64,000 nucleotides of DNA from Stramonita haemastoma (taxonomy: Eukaryota > Mollusca > Gastropoda > Neogastropoda > Muricidae). The stretch is from the NCBI GenBank assembly GCA_030674155.1, contig CM060335.1, positions 48,835,291 through 48,899,290 of the forward strand, read 5' to 3'. This document shows, one piece after another, positions 10,621-24,357 of the stretch. The position numbers and the translations under genes were made by a program. The notes below the pieces were generated by a model. That model saw only the letters and a list, made by a program, of their open reading frames with translations. It made no database searches and was not told the DNA's origin. Positions within the stretch are counted from its first letter, which is position 1, and each line of letters opens with the position of its first letter.

Positions 10621-11966
10621 GGGGTTAGGGAGATGAACAGCCCAGAAACAGGGCTGCTTTGCCGTCAGCAGCCTTTTAACACTTATGCCTGGTTGGTTAT
10701 GGAAAAAAAAAAGTCTGTTGGAAATGCAAGTGGACAATTAATCTCACCTAGTTTATCAGTTATAGGCACAAAGCCTGATTATAAGGTGTGTGTATCTGTA
10801 ATATAATGTAGGAAACCATAGTAGGAACCATATTTAAAAAAAATGTTCCCTTTGTTGCATTACTTACGCCTAATGACTGGTAAAAGTGGTGCGTCTGATT
10901 TTAAAAAAATCTATGGACATTTTTCCTTTGAATGATTTAGTCACAGGTCAGTCTGCCTTGTTGGTATATTGTGTATGTGTGCACATAATGCGTGTATGTG
11001 TGAGCATGAGAATGTATGTGTTTGCATCAGCAATGCAATGTCTGGTCAAAAAAGGGCTTTACTGAAATTACACTTGTGGGTTGTGACAGCACCCTTGTCT
11101 TCAGTATGCAGATGATCAGAAGACATACTGGTGAAGGAATAGTCAGTGCTTTGTAAAAGATTTCTCTCTCTCTCTAAACACGCTCACCTGTATCTATATC
11201 GTGTATTATCAAGAATGTATCATGACTATGTTTTTCCTTATTTCCCACTTCTATACTAATGTCTATGATTCAAATCATTACAGTGAAAGTGAAATGTAAA
11301 TTGTGGTTAGACAACAGTCCTGAAGATTTGAACTGTAGTGGGTATGAGATGTATAAGCTTAAGTTAAACAGTGATTGTAGAATACATATATGTCCTGTTA
11401 TGTCAGATATTTTTCCTACTTTCTTTTCTTTTCCATATTGTATTGTGGCCTAATGGCCGATGTGCAATTAAATCTTTTCAGTTTTCAGTGTTCTCGCTCT
11501 CTCTCTCTTTGTGTTAACCTTCACTGATCTACAATCCCCCATGGTGTTGCTTGGGGCTCTTTTATTTTGAGTATCATCCTTACCTTCTGGAAAATCTCTG
11601 CTGCGATTTAGGAGGAGTTGATTTTGAAGTAAAGGGATATAGCGAATAAGTGAAAGTGAATAAGGCGACAGCCCTGGTGCCGCTTGCCTGGTGGATGGGG
11701 CTCTAAACAACGGGAAATGATGTGAAACAATGTATGAGAAGATCTCTTTGTCATTAACCTTCAACACTCTACAAGATCTTTAAGTCATTAACCTTCAACA
11801 CGTCTAGATATTTCTTTGCAATTTAACCTTTATTGGGCCTCTTAGTTACCATCTCATTTGCATTTTCTGGGCTTTGAAGACTCGGGGGTTAGCATGAAGA
11901 CCTGATTAACTTCCAATAAAAGTAGATGGAGATGGGAGTGGGGGTTGTTATTTGTTGGTTATTATC
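10621..11966. other. No gene seen
   Basis: Plus-strand T/G-rich sequence without exon-like segments. A (CT)n-like short tract lies near 11163. Confidence 0.5.
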
Positions 11967-12017
11967 CGCGCGCGCGCGCGCGCGCGTGTGTGTGTGTATG
12001 TGTGTGTGTGTGTGTGT
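11967..12017. repeat. (CG)n(TG)n alternating tract
   Basis: About ten CG dinucleotides continue directly into about fifteen TG dinucleotides. Such alternating purine-pyrimidine DNA favours the Z form. Confidence 0.95.
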
Positions 12018-12489
12018 TTAACCAGAAAACAGAACTGCATTGACGCAGGTTGCAGGTCAGACTGTTTGCATTTGTGTTGTAGGCATTTATATGAAGGCTT
12101 ATAAGATCAGCGGTGTGAAAGGCTCACTGAGTAGGTTTGTTCATTTGGGGCGATGCAAAATGTCTAGAGAACCCAGGGGGGGACATTTTCTTTTTCTGTT
12201 TGCTTTTCAGAGTTTGACAGCAACGCTTGTCATGTTTATTAATGATAACAAAGAAATTGTGTAGAAGTGATTATTAGGTAGAGTTTTCTTTTCAAGTATC
12301 AAGTCGGTCTGACAACCATTTAGCTTTTGGTAGTCTGATACTTCTTTCCAATAAGAAAAGATAGATCTTCTAGGTCCATGGCCATCAGAGAGGGCTTCTG
12401 ACAGTTTCATGGACATTGCACATCTGAGGAAACAGCTACATACCATTCAAATCTCGTAGTGGGAAAGAAATCGGTGTAGTAAAAAAATC

Positions 12490-12495
12490 TTTATT
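12490..12495 (-). terminator. Possible distal poly(A) signal of the muscleblind locus
   Basis: TTTATT on the plus strand is AATAAA on the minus strand. It lies at the point where plus-strand composition changes from T/G rich to A/C rich, which makes it a candidate 3' end of the minus-strand transcription unit. No downstream element was confirmed and other AATAAA hexamers exist nearer the stop codon. Confidence 0.25.
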
Positions 12496-13176
12496 TTCTA
12501 CTGTCATGAATGACTTCTGTTGTAAACTTCATAGTTTTTTGAAGAAAAAAAAAAGTACGACTTAATAGAATCAAAACAACTTTTTTTGTTGTACAAAATA
12601 ACAGAAAAGGACAATATATGTTGATGTATGTAAAAAGACCACCAAAAGTACAATCACAATAAAGGTCTACAGATATACAAACACACACAGGATGAATACT
12701 CCTAGAAATGGTTAAAAAGACATGATCATCACACAAACCACATCCAGCACAACATAACATGGGTAAACAGAGTGGGAAGGGGGGAAGGGGGGGGGAGGGA
12801 GTGGAAGAGATGGTGGATAGAAAGGTTCAGGGGGTGTAGGGTTAGGAAGGGAGGAGGAGGGTTTGCTGAGAAACAGTGTGAAAACTAAATGGGGGGGGGG
12901 GGGGTCGTTGCCTGTTAGTTCAGTCATGGGGGAGGGGGGGGGGGGGAGAGGAAAGAGACTATTACCAGGAAAAAAGTTTTCTCTCAAGCAGGACTGCTGT
13001 AGAAACTGGGCAGTGTTGATGACGTGTAGCTGCGAGTGTTACTAGAGGGAGTGAGAGAAGAAGACAGGCACCCATGTTAAAGTTAACACGTATCACCTTT
13101 TACTCTGCAGGTCTCTCCGCCACAGAGCAACCCAGTTTCAACTCAGGACATGTGGGGTGACATCATTCTGTTTCCT

Positions 13177-13217
<41 letters not shown>

Positions 13218-14787
13218 TGTGTGTTTTGTGTGTGTGTAGTGTGTGTGTGTGTAAATACTGTATCATGTATGGATAGAGGGAGGGAGGAGGGAGGGTGTGG
13301 AATGAATGCTGCCTTGTCAGGTCTCACCCAATATTTTTCTTGTGGCTCAAGTGTTGAGAAGCAGAGTTGTTGGGGGGGGGGGGGGGGGGGGAGAAAAGGG
13401 GGTGGGGGTGGGGGTGGGGTAGGCGACAACAGAATGTGTGAGCATGAAGAGAATCATCGACAAGTAACCAGTTAAGTCACCGGAATTAGGAACAGGAAGC
13501 TGGCCGACTATGTATATATACATACACCTGTGCATCACTTTGCTGTGTCTTGTCAAGGGGGGGGGGGGGGGGGTAGAGGCAGGGAGGTGGGGGTGGAGAT
13601 GAAGGGGAGGGGAGATTCTTGAGGGAAACAGTTCTGAAATATACAGATAACACTTGCTGTAATATATATATATAAATGCACGGTTCAAGAGCACTGAAAC
13701 CAGTGATGGGGGTGAGTGAGGGTGAAAGTGCGATGACAGGGGAGACCCCAAACACAACACAGAAACCTGTCCTCTGCACAAAGGCCAGACCTCCTCCTCC
13801 CTGCTGGGAGAGAGAGAGGGAGGGAGTGCACAGGGAGATGCAGACACTAGTGGTGTGTGTGTGTATGTGTGTGTCAGGGAGAAAGGACACGTCAACAGAT
13901 GGGGACAAAGAACACTAGAGGAGGAGGAGGACGGCAAACTCAAAACTGTAACAAGGAGAAAGGAAGAACTGCATAAAGACCGTGTCCACAGACACAGCCA
14001 GGAAGGCAAAAGGGGCGTCAGTATCATTATGGGCACAGAAAGTTTGGGGGGGGGGGGGGGGGGAGGGGGTCAGGAGGGGTCAATGGAAAATATGATTTTG
14101 GAGATCAGATAGCCAGCACTCAGCAGGGCTACAATGTAATACAATGTCTACCACAGGCAGTGGGAGGGGGTGGCCGGACATCTTGTGGTATTAGGTCACC
14201 GACACCAGCCGACACTGCTGCAGTGTAAGCACCATTTTCATCTCTCATCAAAGAGTATGAGGATTCTGAACACATTCTTTTTAAAAAAAACAAACAAAAA
14301 AAACAACAACTGAAGAAACTTGGCTGGAGGGGGGGGGGGGGGGGTTGTATAGCGAAAGAAGGGATATAAAAAAAAAAAGCAAAGAAAAGCGTATGGCACA
14401 TTGAAAGAAGCATATGAAGCAAGCAGCGTCAAAACTGATGCAATAGTTCATGTTTTGCAAATGTAAAAGCATGACATAGGCAAGAATGTCTTCGTCCCTG
14501 TGGTGTTGGTTTTGGGGGGAAATGAAGTCAGAGCTTTCTCCTCCCTTCTGGAAACTTTCCTGGATGTCAGGGAAACAATAATTTACAATACTCACTCCCT
14601 GCCCCCTCATTTAACCCCCCCCCCCCCCTCCCTCTCAATGATTTTTGTTTTGTCAACAAAGCTGTTAAGCCCAATAATGTTCACCCAGCCTCTGGGAACA
14701 GATCAAATAAATCTGACACTGCAGGGGATAAGTACTTGGATCAGGTGTGTGTGCGTTTGTGTGAGTGAGTGTGTGTGCGTGCGCGCA

Positions 14788-14824
<37 letters not shown>

Positions 14825-15464
14825 AGGGAAGACCTTTTGTTTTGCATTTTAATATAGAAATTGTACTGAGGAGATTTGCCCACAGTATTGGGAATTGCTG
14901 AACTAGGGCTGTTAATGGGTTTAACACAGGGAAGTTGATAGAGAAAGGGGGAAGAGAGGATGGTAGTGGCGGCAGAATAAAATTCACAAAGGGGGGGGGG
15001 GGGGGGGGAGGAGGGGAGACTGAAGGGGGGGAACAAGATTTGCCACAAAATACTATGTAACCTCAACACACTCATTGAGCACTCAGCTTATTATGCCTTG
15101 ACAAGAAGTTGATTTTAGACAAGACAATTGATAGTAGCAGTGTGTGTTTTTATTCCCCTGCCGTCTTTACTTTACAAGAAGTAGCAAAACTCTACCAAGT
15201 CTCCAGGTTCCTTCTAGCTGTGTTCATGGACACAGAATTGTGAGACATTCTAAAACAGTGGTCAGAGTATCGAATTGTAGTAAGGCTGGTGTTTGTAAAG
15301 ATATGGGGGGGGGGAAGGCAGACATTACTTCAGCGTTGGTGGCTCGGTCAGCGTAGTTAGGGTCAGGAGATCAGAAAGTCTGGGTCAGTCAGTCAGAAAG
15401 AGAGAGAGAGAGAGAGCAGCAGTAGCAAGATGTACAGAGATCACTGTCAGGGCAGAGACAGAGA

Positions 15465-15496
<32 letters not shown>

Positions 15497-17001
15497 TCAC
15501 AGAGAGAGACACAGACAGACAGAGATCAGAAGGGACAGCAGGGGAGCAGTAGTTCTCAGCTAGCAGTGGTGGCACTGTGTCTCAGTCAAGCAAGTTGGCA
15601 GGCAGGCAAGCGAGCAAGCAAGCAGGCAAGCAAGGCACTGTCAGAATTAGAACGCGTTTCTTCACCAAAATCCCCATGTGTGAAACACTTTCTTTCAAGT
15701 TCTTCAAATCTAAACCTCTTGAGAGGCCCTTGTCAAAACTAACTGTTTTTTTGTGTTATTTTATGGCAGTTACAAAACCTGCTCTTAGTTCTTAGGTTCT
15801 CTAACTGTGAAATCCATTCCGAGTATCCTGTGTCTAGTTCTTGCTTTTCTGATTGCTCTGTGGGGGTATTATCATACATTTGTTGTTTCGGTGGTGACGG
15901 TTTGTGATGGAGTTGAACACTGGATGATGTACACTGGTGGTTTGCTACTGTTAGTTACCAGCACTGGAATTTTGAGATTACACACCGACCATTCTGAACT
16001 GTGCATTGTTTTCCCTCATTATTGGCTTCAGAATGGATTACATCACACATTGCGCAGCAGTATTGGGTTACTGGTTCTTCCTACCGTCACTGACGACAGA
16101 ACTCCATGTTAATGAAAGGTGTGGTGTGCAGTACCTAAGCACTGGTATAATGGAAAGCGTGCCCTCTGAATGTGAAGCAGACACACACAGGACAGACAGA
16201 CAGGCAGACAGACAGGCAGACAGACAGGAAGACAGGAGGGACCTACACCACAGGCATGATACATGCCGGCAGAAAGCTCTGCGCTCTGCTCTGCCAACGG
16301 TCCAGGATTGACATAACCCTTGAACAGCCAGACTACAAACTCACCAGTACAGAAAAAAAGCAACCACTCTTCATAGGATTTCAAATATACTGATGAATTT
16401 AGTATTTATTCAGAGAGAAAAAATCTGGTTTAACGTTTGACCACACACAGTACACAGCTATGCAGACGAAATCAACAAAAGCATGGAAATAAAGCAAAAG
16501 TTACCAAGTGGTGTCACAGGCACAAACAAAAAATAAATCCAGATACAGAAACAGAAAACGGCATACATGATCCAAAAGTGACGGTTACTGTTATCCAAAG
16601 CTGAGCTACTGATACAGGTAGGTGCCAGTTGTTTCCACTGGACAGACAGACAGACAAACTGCAGTACACTCTGCACACTACCCTCCACCACTACAGTAGG
16701 CTGCTGACGGGGCCGGCACCTCTGCTCTCAAGTAAGGCATTCACAGGTCTGCTCTCAGCAAGCAGAGACGGAAAGAGATGAACTACACACACAGGAGTCA
16801 CATGTGCAGCAAATTAAAACTGCCAACTACTTTAGGCCCACAAAGTCTCTCTTCCTTTTCTGGGAGAAGACCACTCAGCTGGTCTGCAAACTATGTTGAG
16901 TCCATGTGACAGCTATCCAACCAAAAAAAAAAAAAAAAAAAAAACGGGGGGCAGCTACAGCAGTTAGGGAAAGGCGTAAGCAAAAAGATGGAAGAAAGAG
17001 C

Positions 17002-17038
<37 letters not shown>

Positions 17039-20000
17039 CACACAGCATGAAGTCAGTTCCTCCAACTGACCAGCAACAAAACATGGTGACCAAGCGTTGA
17101 CACAAGCCAGTGGTGGTCTCTAGTGTCGGGTTACCTGCTGTCAGACTTCTGCAAGCAGCAGTGAGAGGTGGCGTTGGCATTGTCGTCGTCATCATGCAAG
17201 CAGCAGCAGGCCAACTAAGCTCGGCAGGCGCCAGTGCACCGTGCTCAACTAGCGATAGCGGACAAGAGAGGGAGAGAGAGAGAGAGAGAGAGCCAAGACT
17301 ACTGCACACGTAACACTCAAAACAAAGCATTTGGCCCACTACAGTCTACAAACAGAAAGAAAAAAACCTATATTACAAAATGTCATCAAAGCGTGTACAA
17401 TGTTCACCATCGCCCCATGGGACAAGAGACAGATGATCAAGCCATACCAACATTCAGCCATTTCTAATTGAAAATAAAGGACATCTTAACTGCACTTCAG
17501 CATGTTCATTTTAGTTCCACAGTTTCTGTTTTTTTAGAAAAAAAAAATGTCCATATTACAATTTGTGATTATATCATAAATTGGGAAGAAGGCAAAAAAG
17601 CCCAGCATTTACACTATCATCACATGTGCTGGGTCACATCTGCGATTTTTACCTTCATCAAGATCCTCAGTCACTACTGAAAAACGGGTAGTACATTTTC
17701 AGCTGTCATTACCACCAATGAGCTTTACCTCTTTTGTCAAACAGATTTTTGTGGTTCAGACATTCAAAGTCTTCACCTTTCCAGACTTCTGGCAACAAAC
17801 CTACCACCTGACCACACCAAGAACTCCTCTTTCCTAGGCAAGATTCATTCTCAGTCATTACAACTTGGCTGACATTTATTTCTGGACACTCAAAGGGGAG
17901 GGGGTGGAGGGGAGGGAGGGAGGGAGGGGGCATGGCACAAGACATGGGGTGGCCTGTCTGAACCAGTATCAGAAGATGACAAACCAAGGCATCTGGTTAT
18001 ACACATCAACAAAACACATCCAACAAGACCATCACTGTTCGTTCACACCTCAGCTCTTCCTCATGGGCAGACAGACAGACAGACAGACAGGCCCCAGACA
18101 GACAGGGCCCGCTGCACTGCTGACAGTACAAGGAAGCTGTCGTTTCCATCCACTGCCATCCCATTCTGATCTCCAGTGCCATCCGTCCATACGTACCCCT
18201 GTCCATCTCCCTCTCTGACAACAGCAGCAGACTGGTGCTCTGAGCGCAGCTAGCAGGGCTCTATAAGAGAGACGGGGAGGGACCGCCCTTTGGACTGGAT
18301 GTCGCATCACGGCATGCTCTCACACCTTAACAACCATTCACACCACTGGAGGAGTTAAAAACATGAACATCTCCACAGAGAGAATCACTCAGTACATATC
18401 TCCCAAAGATTTTTTAAAAACCAAACTTGTGGACAGAAAATGACAAGAGAAAATTTGGCTACTGCCTGGATTTGAATGTAAGGCTTAAAATTTTTTTTTT
18501 TATAACATTTCCAGCTAACAAAATAAAAATGTCTAAAGGTAGGTTTCAGAAGTTTGTTTTCCATTTTGCAGGTGATTTTCTTTTTTCTCTTACAGTGCCT
18601 AAATAATTTTCTCCAAAAGGGGAGTTCATTCATCTTAACTGGATAATCAGGCTTTATTTTAAAACAAAAGATTTTATTTATATTATTGTAGCTGTAATTG
18701 ATTCAGCAAGGGAGATTCATTGATCATGATGATAAAATCCCGTTTAGTTTGAAAACAAAAACCTAAATGTTTGCACTGTCAGCTCAAACTGTGAAGACAG
18801 CGCCACGCTGCTAAGTAACCAGAGGCAGTAGCCAAACCGTCAACATCCGATGTATCATAGATATACAAATACACGGGCGATGCTGCACAATGTGGGGGGG
18901 GAGGGGGGGGGGGTGTCCAAAACATATCACAAAATCCTCTAAAAAAATTTCCCAACACACACAAAAAAGATCAAACTCACTGATGCATGCTCATCATGAA
19001 TGGATCCCAACCAGAAATTCCCTCTCCGTATGGTGTAGTGCCTGTATCACAAGCATAAGCAGGCGACAGACCAGTACTATCACCATGCTGTCTGTCACCC
19101 TGGCCACGCCCAGCCTCACGCCCAAAGTCTCACGGACAGTGCCCGGGGCACACAGACCGCACCACCACCTTTGGGGCACAGGCCGGCCAACAACTCAACA
19201 AGGTCAACGCATCAGACGTCACATGATCAGGACAGGGGGCACTAGGGGGCAGACAGACCAGGGGGCAACACTCACAGAGACACAAGTCTACATTTCAGAA
19301 CACACACACACACATTAACATCATATACAATATATCCTCTAAAAAGAAAAACCCATAATTTCAAATACATTACATCTTCTAAGGGCATAGAATATAGGAA
19401 TTTATGCATGTAAAAATTTCAGTCACATTGTCTCATCTTTCTGTTTTCAACTTCTGAAAAGTAGGCAATCTTTTGGTTGGTAAAACATCTACGCCAGACA
19501 AACGTCTTCACATTCAGCACAAAGAGAAAGAATATATCTGGACACACAACAACACACTACAAGATCTTCCAAAAGGAAACAAAGATGGTGCATTTGGAAA
19601 AAAAAAAGACGAGTTTTGATGCTGGAGTCACAGCTGGTAGGCCAGTGACTACTGTGCACACAGACCTGACACTCTGTCTGCCTTCACTCACACAGACACA
19701 CACACACCAGGCCAGCCAGCAGTGAGCAGCCAGGAGCCACAGCTGGGAGCTGAGGGCCGGCGTCCAGCGTCACTGTGACTGACCATGACACACACAGTGA
19801 GGACGAGGACAACACTCTGCCTAGCATCTCAGTCAGCTGTTCTTCCAGTCTCCTCCAAACATGGCCACCACCGCTTGGTTCATTAGAGTCCACACAGCAC
19901 AACACGCATGACCTAAATCTGTTTATATCTCTTGCATGGCACCAAAGTCGACATCAAAATAAACATGGACCAAAATGACATTTGGAACAGCCCAAAGAAT

Positions 20001-22713
20001 GACAGAAATATATTGATCAATAATGTACAACCACCACAAGAAACGGCATGGAAACAAAATGCACTTATGGAGACTACAATGGCACTGTTCTGAATTGAAC
20101 GTACAACTTCCGAAGGGTAGTACTGGTTAAACAGAATGGTTCCAGATGAAAATCATGTCTACAAAATGTTCTCCAAGAGCAGCTGATGCTATGGTGAAAA
20201 CTACTCTGAAACAATGAGCAACCCTGTTTGAATCCATCCTTTGCATATCACGCGTGTATACAGGAATCCACACAGAAAACAAAATGCTACAATGAAGTAG
20301 AGCTAGTCGACAGGTTAGATGGACAAACGGCATGGGGTCAGCTGGGACTGACCTTTCAACTGTCAACTGCATGATATGTCAACTGGTGTTAAAGCTTTAC
20401 TGATACACTTCTTTGAAGTACACATGTACAATAACATTTCTGTACCGTCGTACTTTTTCACCAAAAAAAAAAGTCATACACTCTTTAAATCAGTGATAAA
20501 AAATATTTCTTTTAAAATTAATTCACAGATATTTAAAAAAAAACAACAACAAAAAGTGAAACCTCGAGTCCAAGATTGGAAATGATGTCTAAAAATATAT
20601 GACAACCGACCCAATTCATTCCAATTTCATAAAATATCAAACTGCAAATTTTGACCACATAAAAATGACAAATGGTGTCATGATACAACTGCTCTTGTAT
20701 TAAAAGTCTGTGAAATGACATGATTATGATGTAGAAAATATACTTTCCTTTAAAAATTGGTGTTAACACAGATGTGGATGAGAAAGAACAGGAACAACAG
20801 AAGAAAGAAACCAAACAACTCTATTTGAAAACTACCACCGAAGAGTAACTATGCATACAACCAACAAACATGCAATTGACAAACTTCATATGGATTAAAA
20901 ACAAACCAGTACATACATGTTTCATACTAGAAAACGATTAAATGGCAATGGTAAAACTGGTGTACAATCATTTACAGAAATAAAATATCTGCTACCCCAA
21001 AGGGCAGAAATATGGCACAGAAAGAGGGAGTTAGTTAAAACTGTTGGGGTATAATATTGTAATGTGCACCATAGGAATTGCACCAAACACAACGACCCTG
21101 CACATCTGCTCCTCAGCAGAACGCCCTGCACCATTGCCCTGCTACCTCTGCTGATGCTGCTGATGCTGCTTTCTCACTCCACAGTCACAGTGGAGAAAGA
21201 AATTCACAGACGTTTTATAAATCTCCTTTAAAAAAAAAAAAAATCCCATTTTCAAAAATCCCACCTAAAACAAAGTCTCTTTAACACTCGATTGTACATT
21301 TCCGGAAGGAAAAACAGACAGATAGCAAAACCTCAAGCCTAGCCAGCAGAGCAAACTACTAGGTCATGAAATGCGACTGGCAACACTTCGAATTCTGTAC
21401 TCTATTTTTCAGGTTATGAACGGTGCTTACGTCCATACTTGATGTAACGCTTTTTAGTTTGTTTTTGAAACTACACAGCAAGTACTGCCTGAGCTGCAGT
21501 AAACAATGATGGCACAAGACTTTGCCCCAACAGGGACACTGCAAACAAAGACTGGCTATTTTGTCAAACAATCTCTTTAAAGAAAAAACACAGCATCCTC
21601 CGTTGAACAAAAACAACAGCAGTCGATTTCTATAAAGTTTTAAAAAATACACCACTGTTTACTTGTCAGAATGAACGTTTTTTCCTATCTTTTATTGGAG
21701 TTTATAGCCCTACAGCTGTTGTCATAAACTGCACAAAGATGAATCATGATGACATCCACTTTGCCAAATCTCTCCAACTATATATTTTTGGGTATCACTT
21801 AAAAAAATTGCAAAAAACTGCTGGCTAATCAAAATCTTGCCGACAGAAAACAGAAGGTATTTCTTTCATTATTACTTCTGAGACAGGAGAAAGTACTCAT
21901 CTGACCAGATCAGATCAGGGCAGGAAGGGGCAGGGGAGGGGGCTGTACAGAAGCTGCTACCATACCATGTGCCAGCTGCAGAGAGAGAGAGAGGGGGGAG
22001 GGGGAGGAGTCTGGACAAATGTATCAGCAGCTTACTGTCTCCAAATCCCGACAGAGGCAAACATATAGTTTGATACAAACCATCAAGAACCTTACCACTA
22101 CCAAATTTTAACTGGAAAAAAAAGAGAACACCCAAACCCTCTGTACCCCCCCCCCCCCCCTCCACCTGATGCCCGAATGGCCGGGGCAAGAGCAAGGCAA
22201 TGGTGGAAAGCGTTCGACTGACAGCGAGCGTGTGCCTGTGGGAGACAAGCAGCACCAGAATCCTTGTCTGTCTCCTCACACGGCCGGCCTTTCCTTCTCT
22301 TCCTCTCTGTAATCCACAACTTGCTGGTGATGTCAGAACCCTAGGTCTAAGATATCTACAACGGCTCACCTACCTACCTACCTACACATGTCCACATCCC
22401 ATCTCTGCACCTCTTGTCTTCAGCGCCCTCTTCCAAGGCGGAAGGAAGGTGAGCCAGGTTGGGCATCGGGCCTGCTCTGTCCTAGACAAGTAATGGAATC
22501 ATCCAAGGGCAGAGGCACCCCCTCTGTAGAGATTCCTCTGTGTATTATGGAATGAGATGAGACCATAGCATAAAGCACCAAAGTGAAGTTGTTTTTTTTT
22601 CATATATATTCATTATCATTTTGTTTTGTATTTTTTGTCGTTCCCTCCTGTTTCTCCACAGCACAGCTCAACCACAAGGTGACAGACGATCCCACACACC
22701 CAGCCCCAAACCG
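12496..22713 (-). other. Probable long 3' region of the muscleblind locus, no coding seen
   Basis: Ten kilobases with no convincing exon on either strand. It holds G runs (12893, 12937, 13375, 13558, 14047, 14331, 14992, 18894), TG tracts (13180-13216, 14745-14820), GA tracts (15404-15500, 17003-17039, 17267-17292), CAGA tracts (about 16190-16230 and 18068-18092), a poly-A run (16922-16944) and (TA)n near 13661. From about 16 kb onward the plus strand is clearly A/C rich, as in the introns further right, so it was probably transcribed with them. Muscleblind genes of other animals have long 3' UTRs. The assignment here is an inference from composition. Confidence 0.35.
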
Positions 22714-22835
22714 CTATCTTCTCTTCTTCTTCTTGTCCTCATTCTCCACGATGGACAGAACTTGGCTTCCCTTCTCTGGGTCTGTGGGCTCTGTCACACT
22801 GTGGCTGGGCCGACTCATGACATAGAAGAACAAAT
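22714..22835 (-). CDS. Possible alternative last exon with lysine-rich tail
   Basis: An acceptor with a strong T tract (ttttttttactgcag) precedes 122 nt that are open when entered in phase 1. They encode a short hydrophobic LFFYVM, then SRPSHSVTEPTDPEKG..., ending in DKKKKRR and TAG (22714-22716). Phase 1 is what the exon ending at 25983 (finger 5) and those ending at 35770 and 38143 supply, so it could be an alternative muscleblind end replacing finger 6. It could equally be the last exon of another minus-strand gene. I do not recognise the tail; the KKKKRR cluster would suit a nuclear localisation or ER-retention-like signal. Confidence 0.4.
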
Positions 22836-23822
22836 CTGCAGTAAAAAAAAGGGTAGAGAAAGACTGGAGAAGAAGAGTGGATAACTAAATACGGAAGTTA
22901 GTCAACACAAACCTTGCCTCAAACGCAGCCACCCACCTCACCTACATCGCGCTCAACGGTAGCAGTGGGTTACGTCCCCTCATAGAGAATCAGGGGACAG
23001 GACAAGGGGGGGGAGGGGTGTTATCTAACCAAAAATACATCAATTCTTGGAGTTTATGATGACAACGTTGCGTAGATTTGTGTTGAAAACTTGTGTAGTA
23101 GCCTCCCGAAGCACGGTCCATCCTTACCTCACCTCCTCTGCCTGGTTTCCATCCTCCTTGTGTGGTGTGCGCAAGTGTCCTAGTTTGGTGTATGTACCAA
23201 TTGTTTAACGTCTCCCCCACACTGTGGCCAAGTCCTCAAAAAAGTCTGTACACCCAATGCCGGTACAGTAAACAGTTCAAAGATTTTCTCAGAAGGCAAC
23301 ATGATTTGTAAGTCACAATCAACACAGAAGAAAGAAAGAAAAAAAAAAACGAAAAGAAAAATGAAAAAAAAAAAAAATTCCCAAACAAACTTAGTCCTAA
23401 TAATTTGTTTTTCAAATCACATTAACAGTTTATCATTAAAAGTGATGAATGAAGAGCACCTCCTGTGTAACACATCCAATTCTCTTGTTTTCTGTGCAGT
23501 TTAAAAAAATAAAACAAGTTAAAACAAAAATCATAATTCTTTCTTCTTCTTTTTTTTTTTTAAACCAACTTTTTTTTCTCTTTTTTTTTGTACACAAAAA
23601 GAAGTGTTCTCATCATCAGTCAGTAATATCATCTGACAGTTTGCACAGTGGGTCTGCCAAGACCTGGTGTTATTCCTCTCCATCAAGTTGAGCCTAATTA
23701 ACATACATCTGTGACCAGGTATCGGCCAATCACAGAGCACCGAGAAAAAAAGGGGTGGGGCACATCTGTGCTGAATCCCGTCAGGGAAAGAAGCGGACGG
23801 GATGAGGAGCAGACTTGGCCAA
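22836..23822 (-). other. mbl: Probable 3' UTR after the finger-6 exon
   Basis: Downstream of the TGA at 23823-23825 on the minus strand. It contains A-rich and T-rich homopolymers (23340-23375, 23550-23590) and no open exon except the acceptor of the lysine-rich exon at its lower edge. Confidence 0.5.
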
Positions 23823-23941
23823 TCAGGTGGAAGGGGGCAGAGGCACAGGAATGTGGTAATATTTGCAGGAGGTGCGCTTACAGGTATTGCGCACGGAGTC
23901 TCGGCACACCACGACACGACCGTCTTCTGTAGTTTCCACAT
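23823..23941 (-). CDS. mbl: Muscleblind C-terminal exon: CCCH finger 6 and stop
   Basis: The acceptor (gtgcctgcctgttgcag) is entered in phase 1, completing a GAT codon with the last G of the exon at 25983. The 39 codons read DVETTEDGRVVVC and then a finger with C13, C21, C26 and H30 (Cx7Cx4Cx3H), including the CKYYH motif typical of the second finger of a muscleblind pair. The exon ends IPVPLPPST and TGA. In human MBNL1 the equivalent stretch between fingers 1 and 2 has the same layout (ENGRVIAC...CKYLH). With finger 5 it forms a tandem unit with a 15-residue spacer. Muscleblind proteins bind YGCY motifs in pre-mRNA and steer alternative splicing. That this pair binds RNA is inferred from the retained aromatic and basic residues in finger 6. 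Confidence 0.8.
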
Positions 23942-24307
23942 CTGCAACAGGCAGGCACTCAATACACACTCTGGCCTTCCACAGCTTGCAGCAGCAAAAC
24001 TTTAACTCTGCAAAGTCAATCTTGAAAACAGAACAGAATATATTGTTTGTTTGTTTGTCCATCGTGTTCGACGATTGACCTCCAAAACAGCAGAGGAGGC
24101 AACAGAATATATACACCAACAGAATATTGATGAAATAGCTATAACGACCCTCCCCTCTCCCCCCCCAAAAGAGAACGCATATCAACTCCAAAACCAGAAC
24201 ATGATGTCTGTTGTCTGTATACCAACCAGCAGCTGTGACCAGCTTTCAAGGACACACCGCAAAACAAAACTGAATGCATATGCATGTAAAAAAAAAAAAA
24301 AACACAC

Positions 24308-24357
24308 ATAAAAAATACATGCATGCTTATTCCATTATCCTCAAAATAAAAGAATAC
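24308..24357 (+). mobile_element. SINE tail fragment
   Basis: The text 'acatgcatgcttattccattatcctcaaaataaaag' matches the 3' ends of the SINEs at 2842-3195 and 6185-6540. The rest of the element is absent. Confidence 0.55.
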
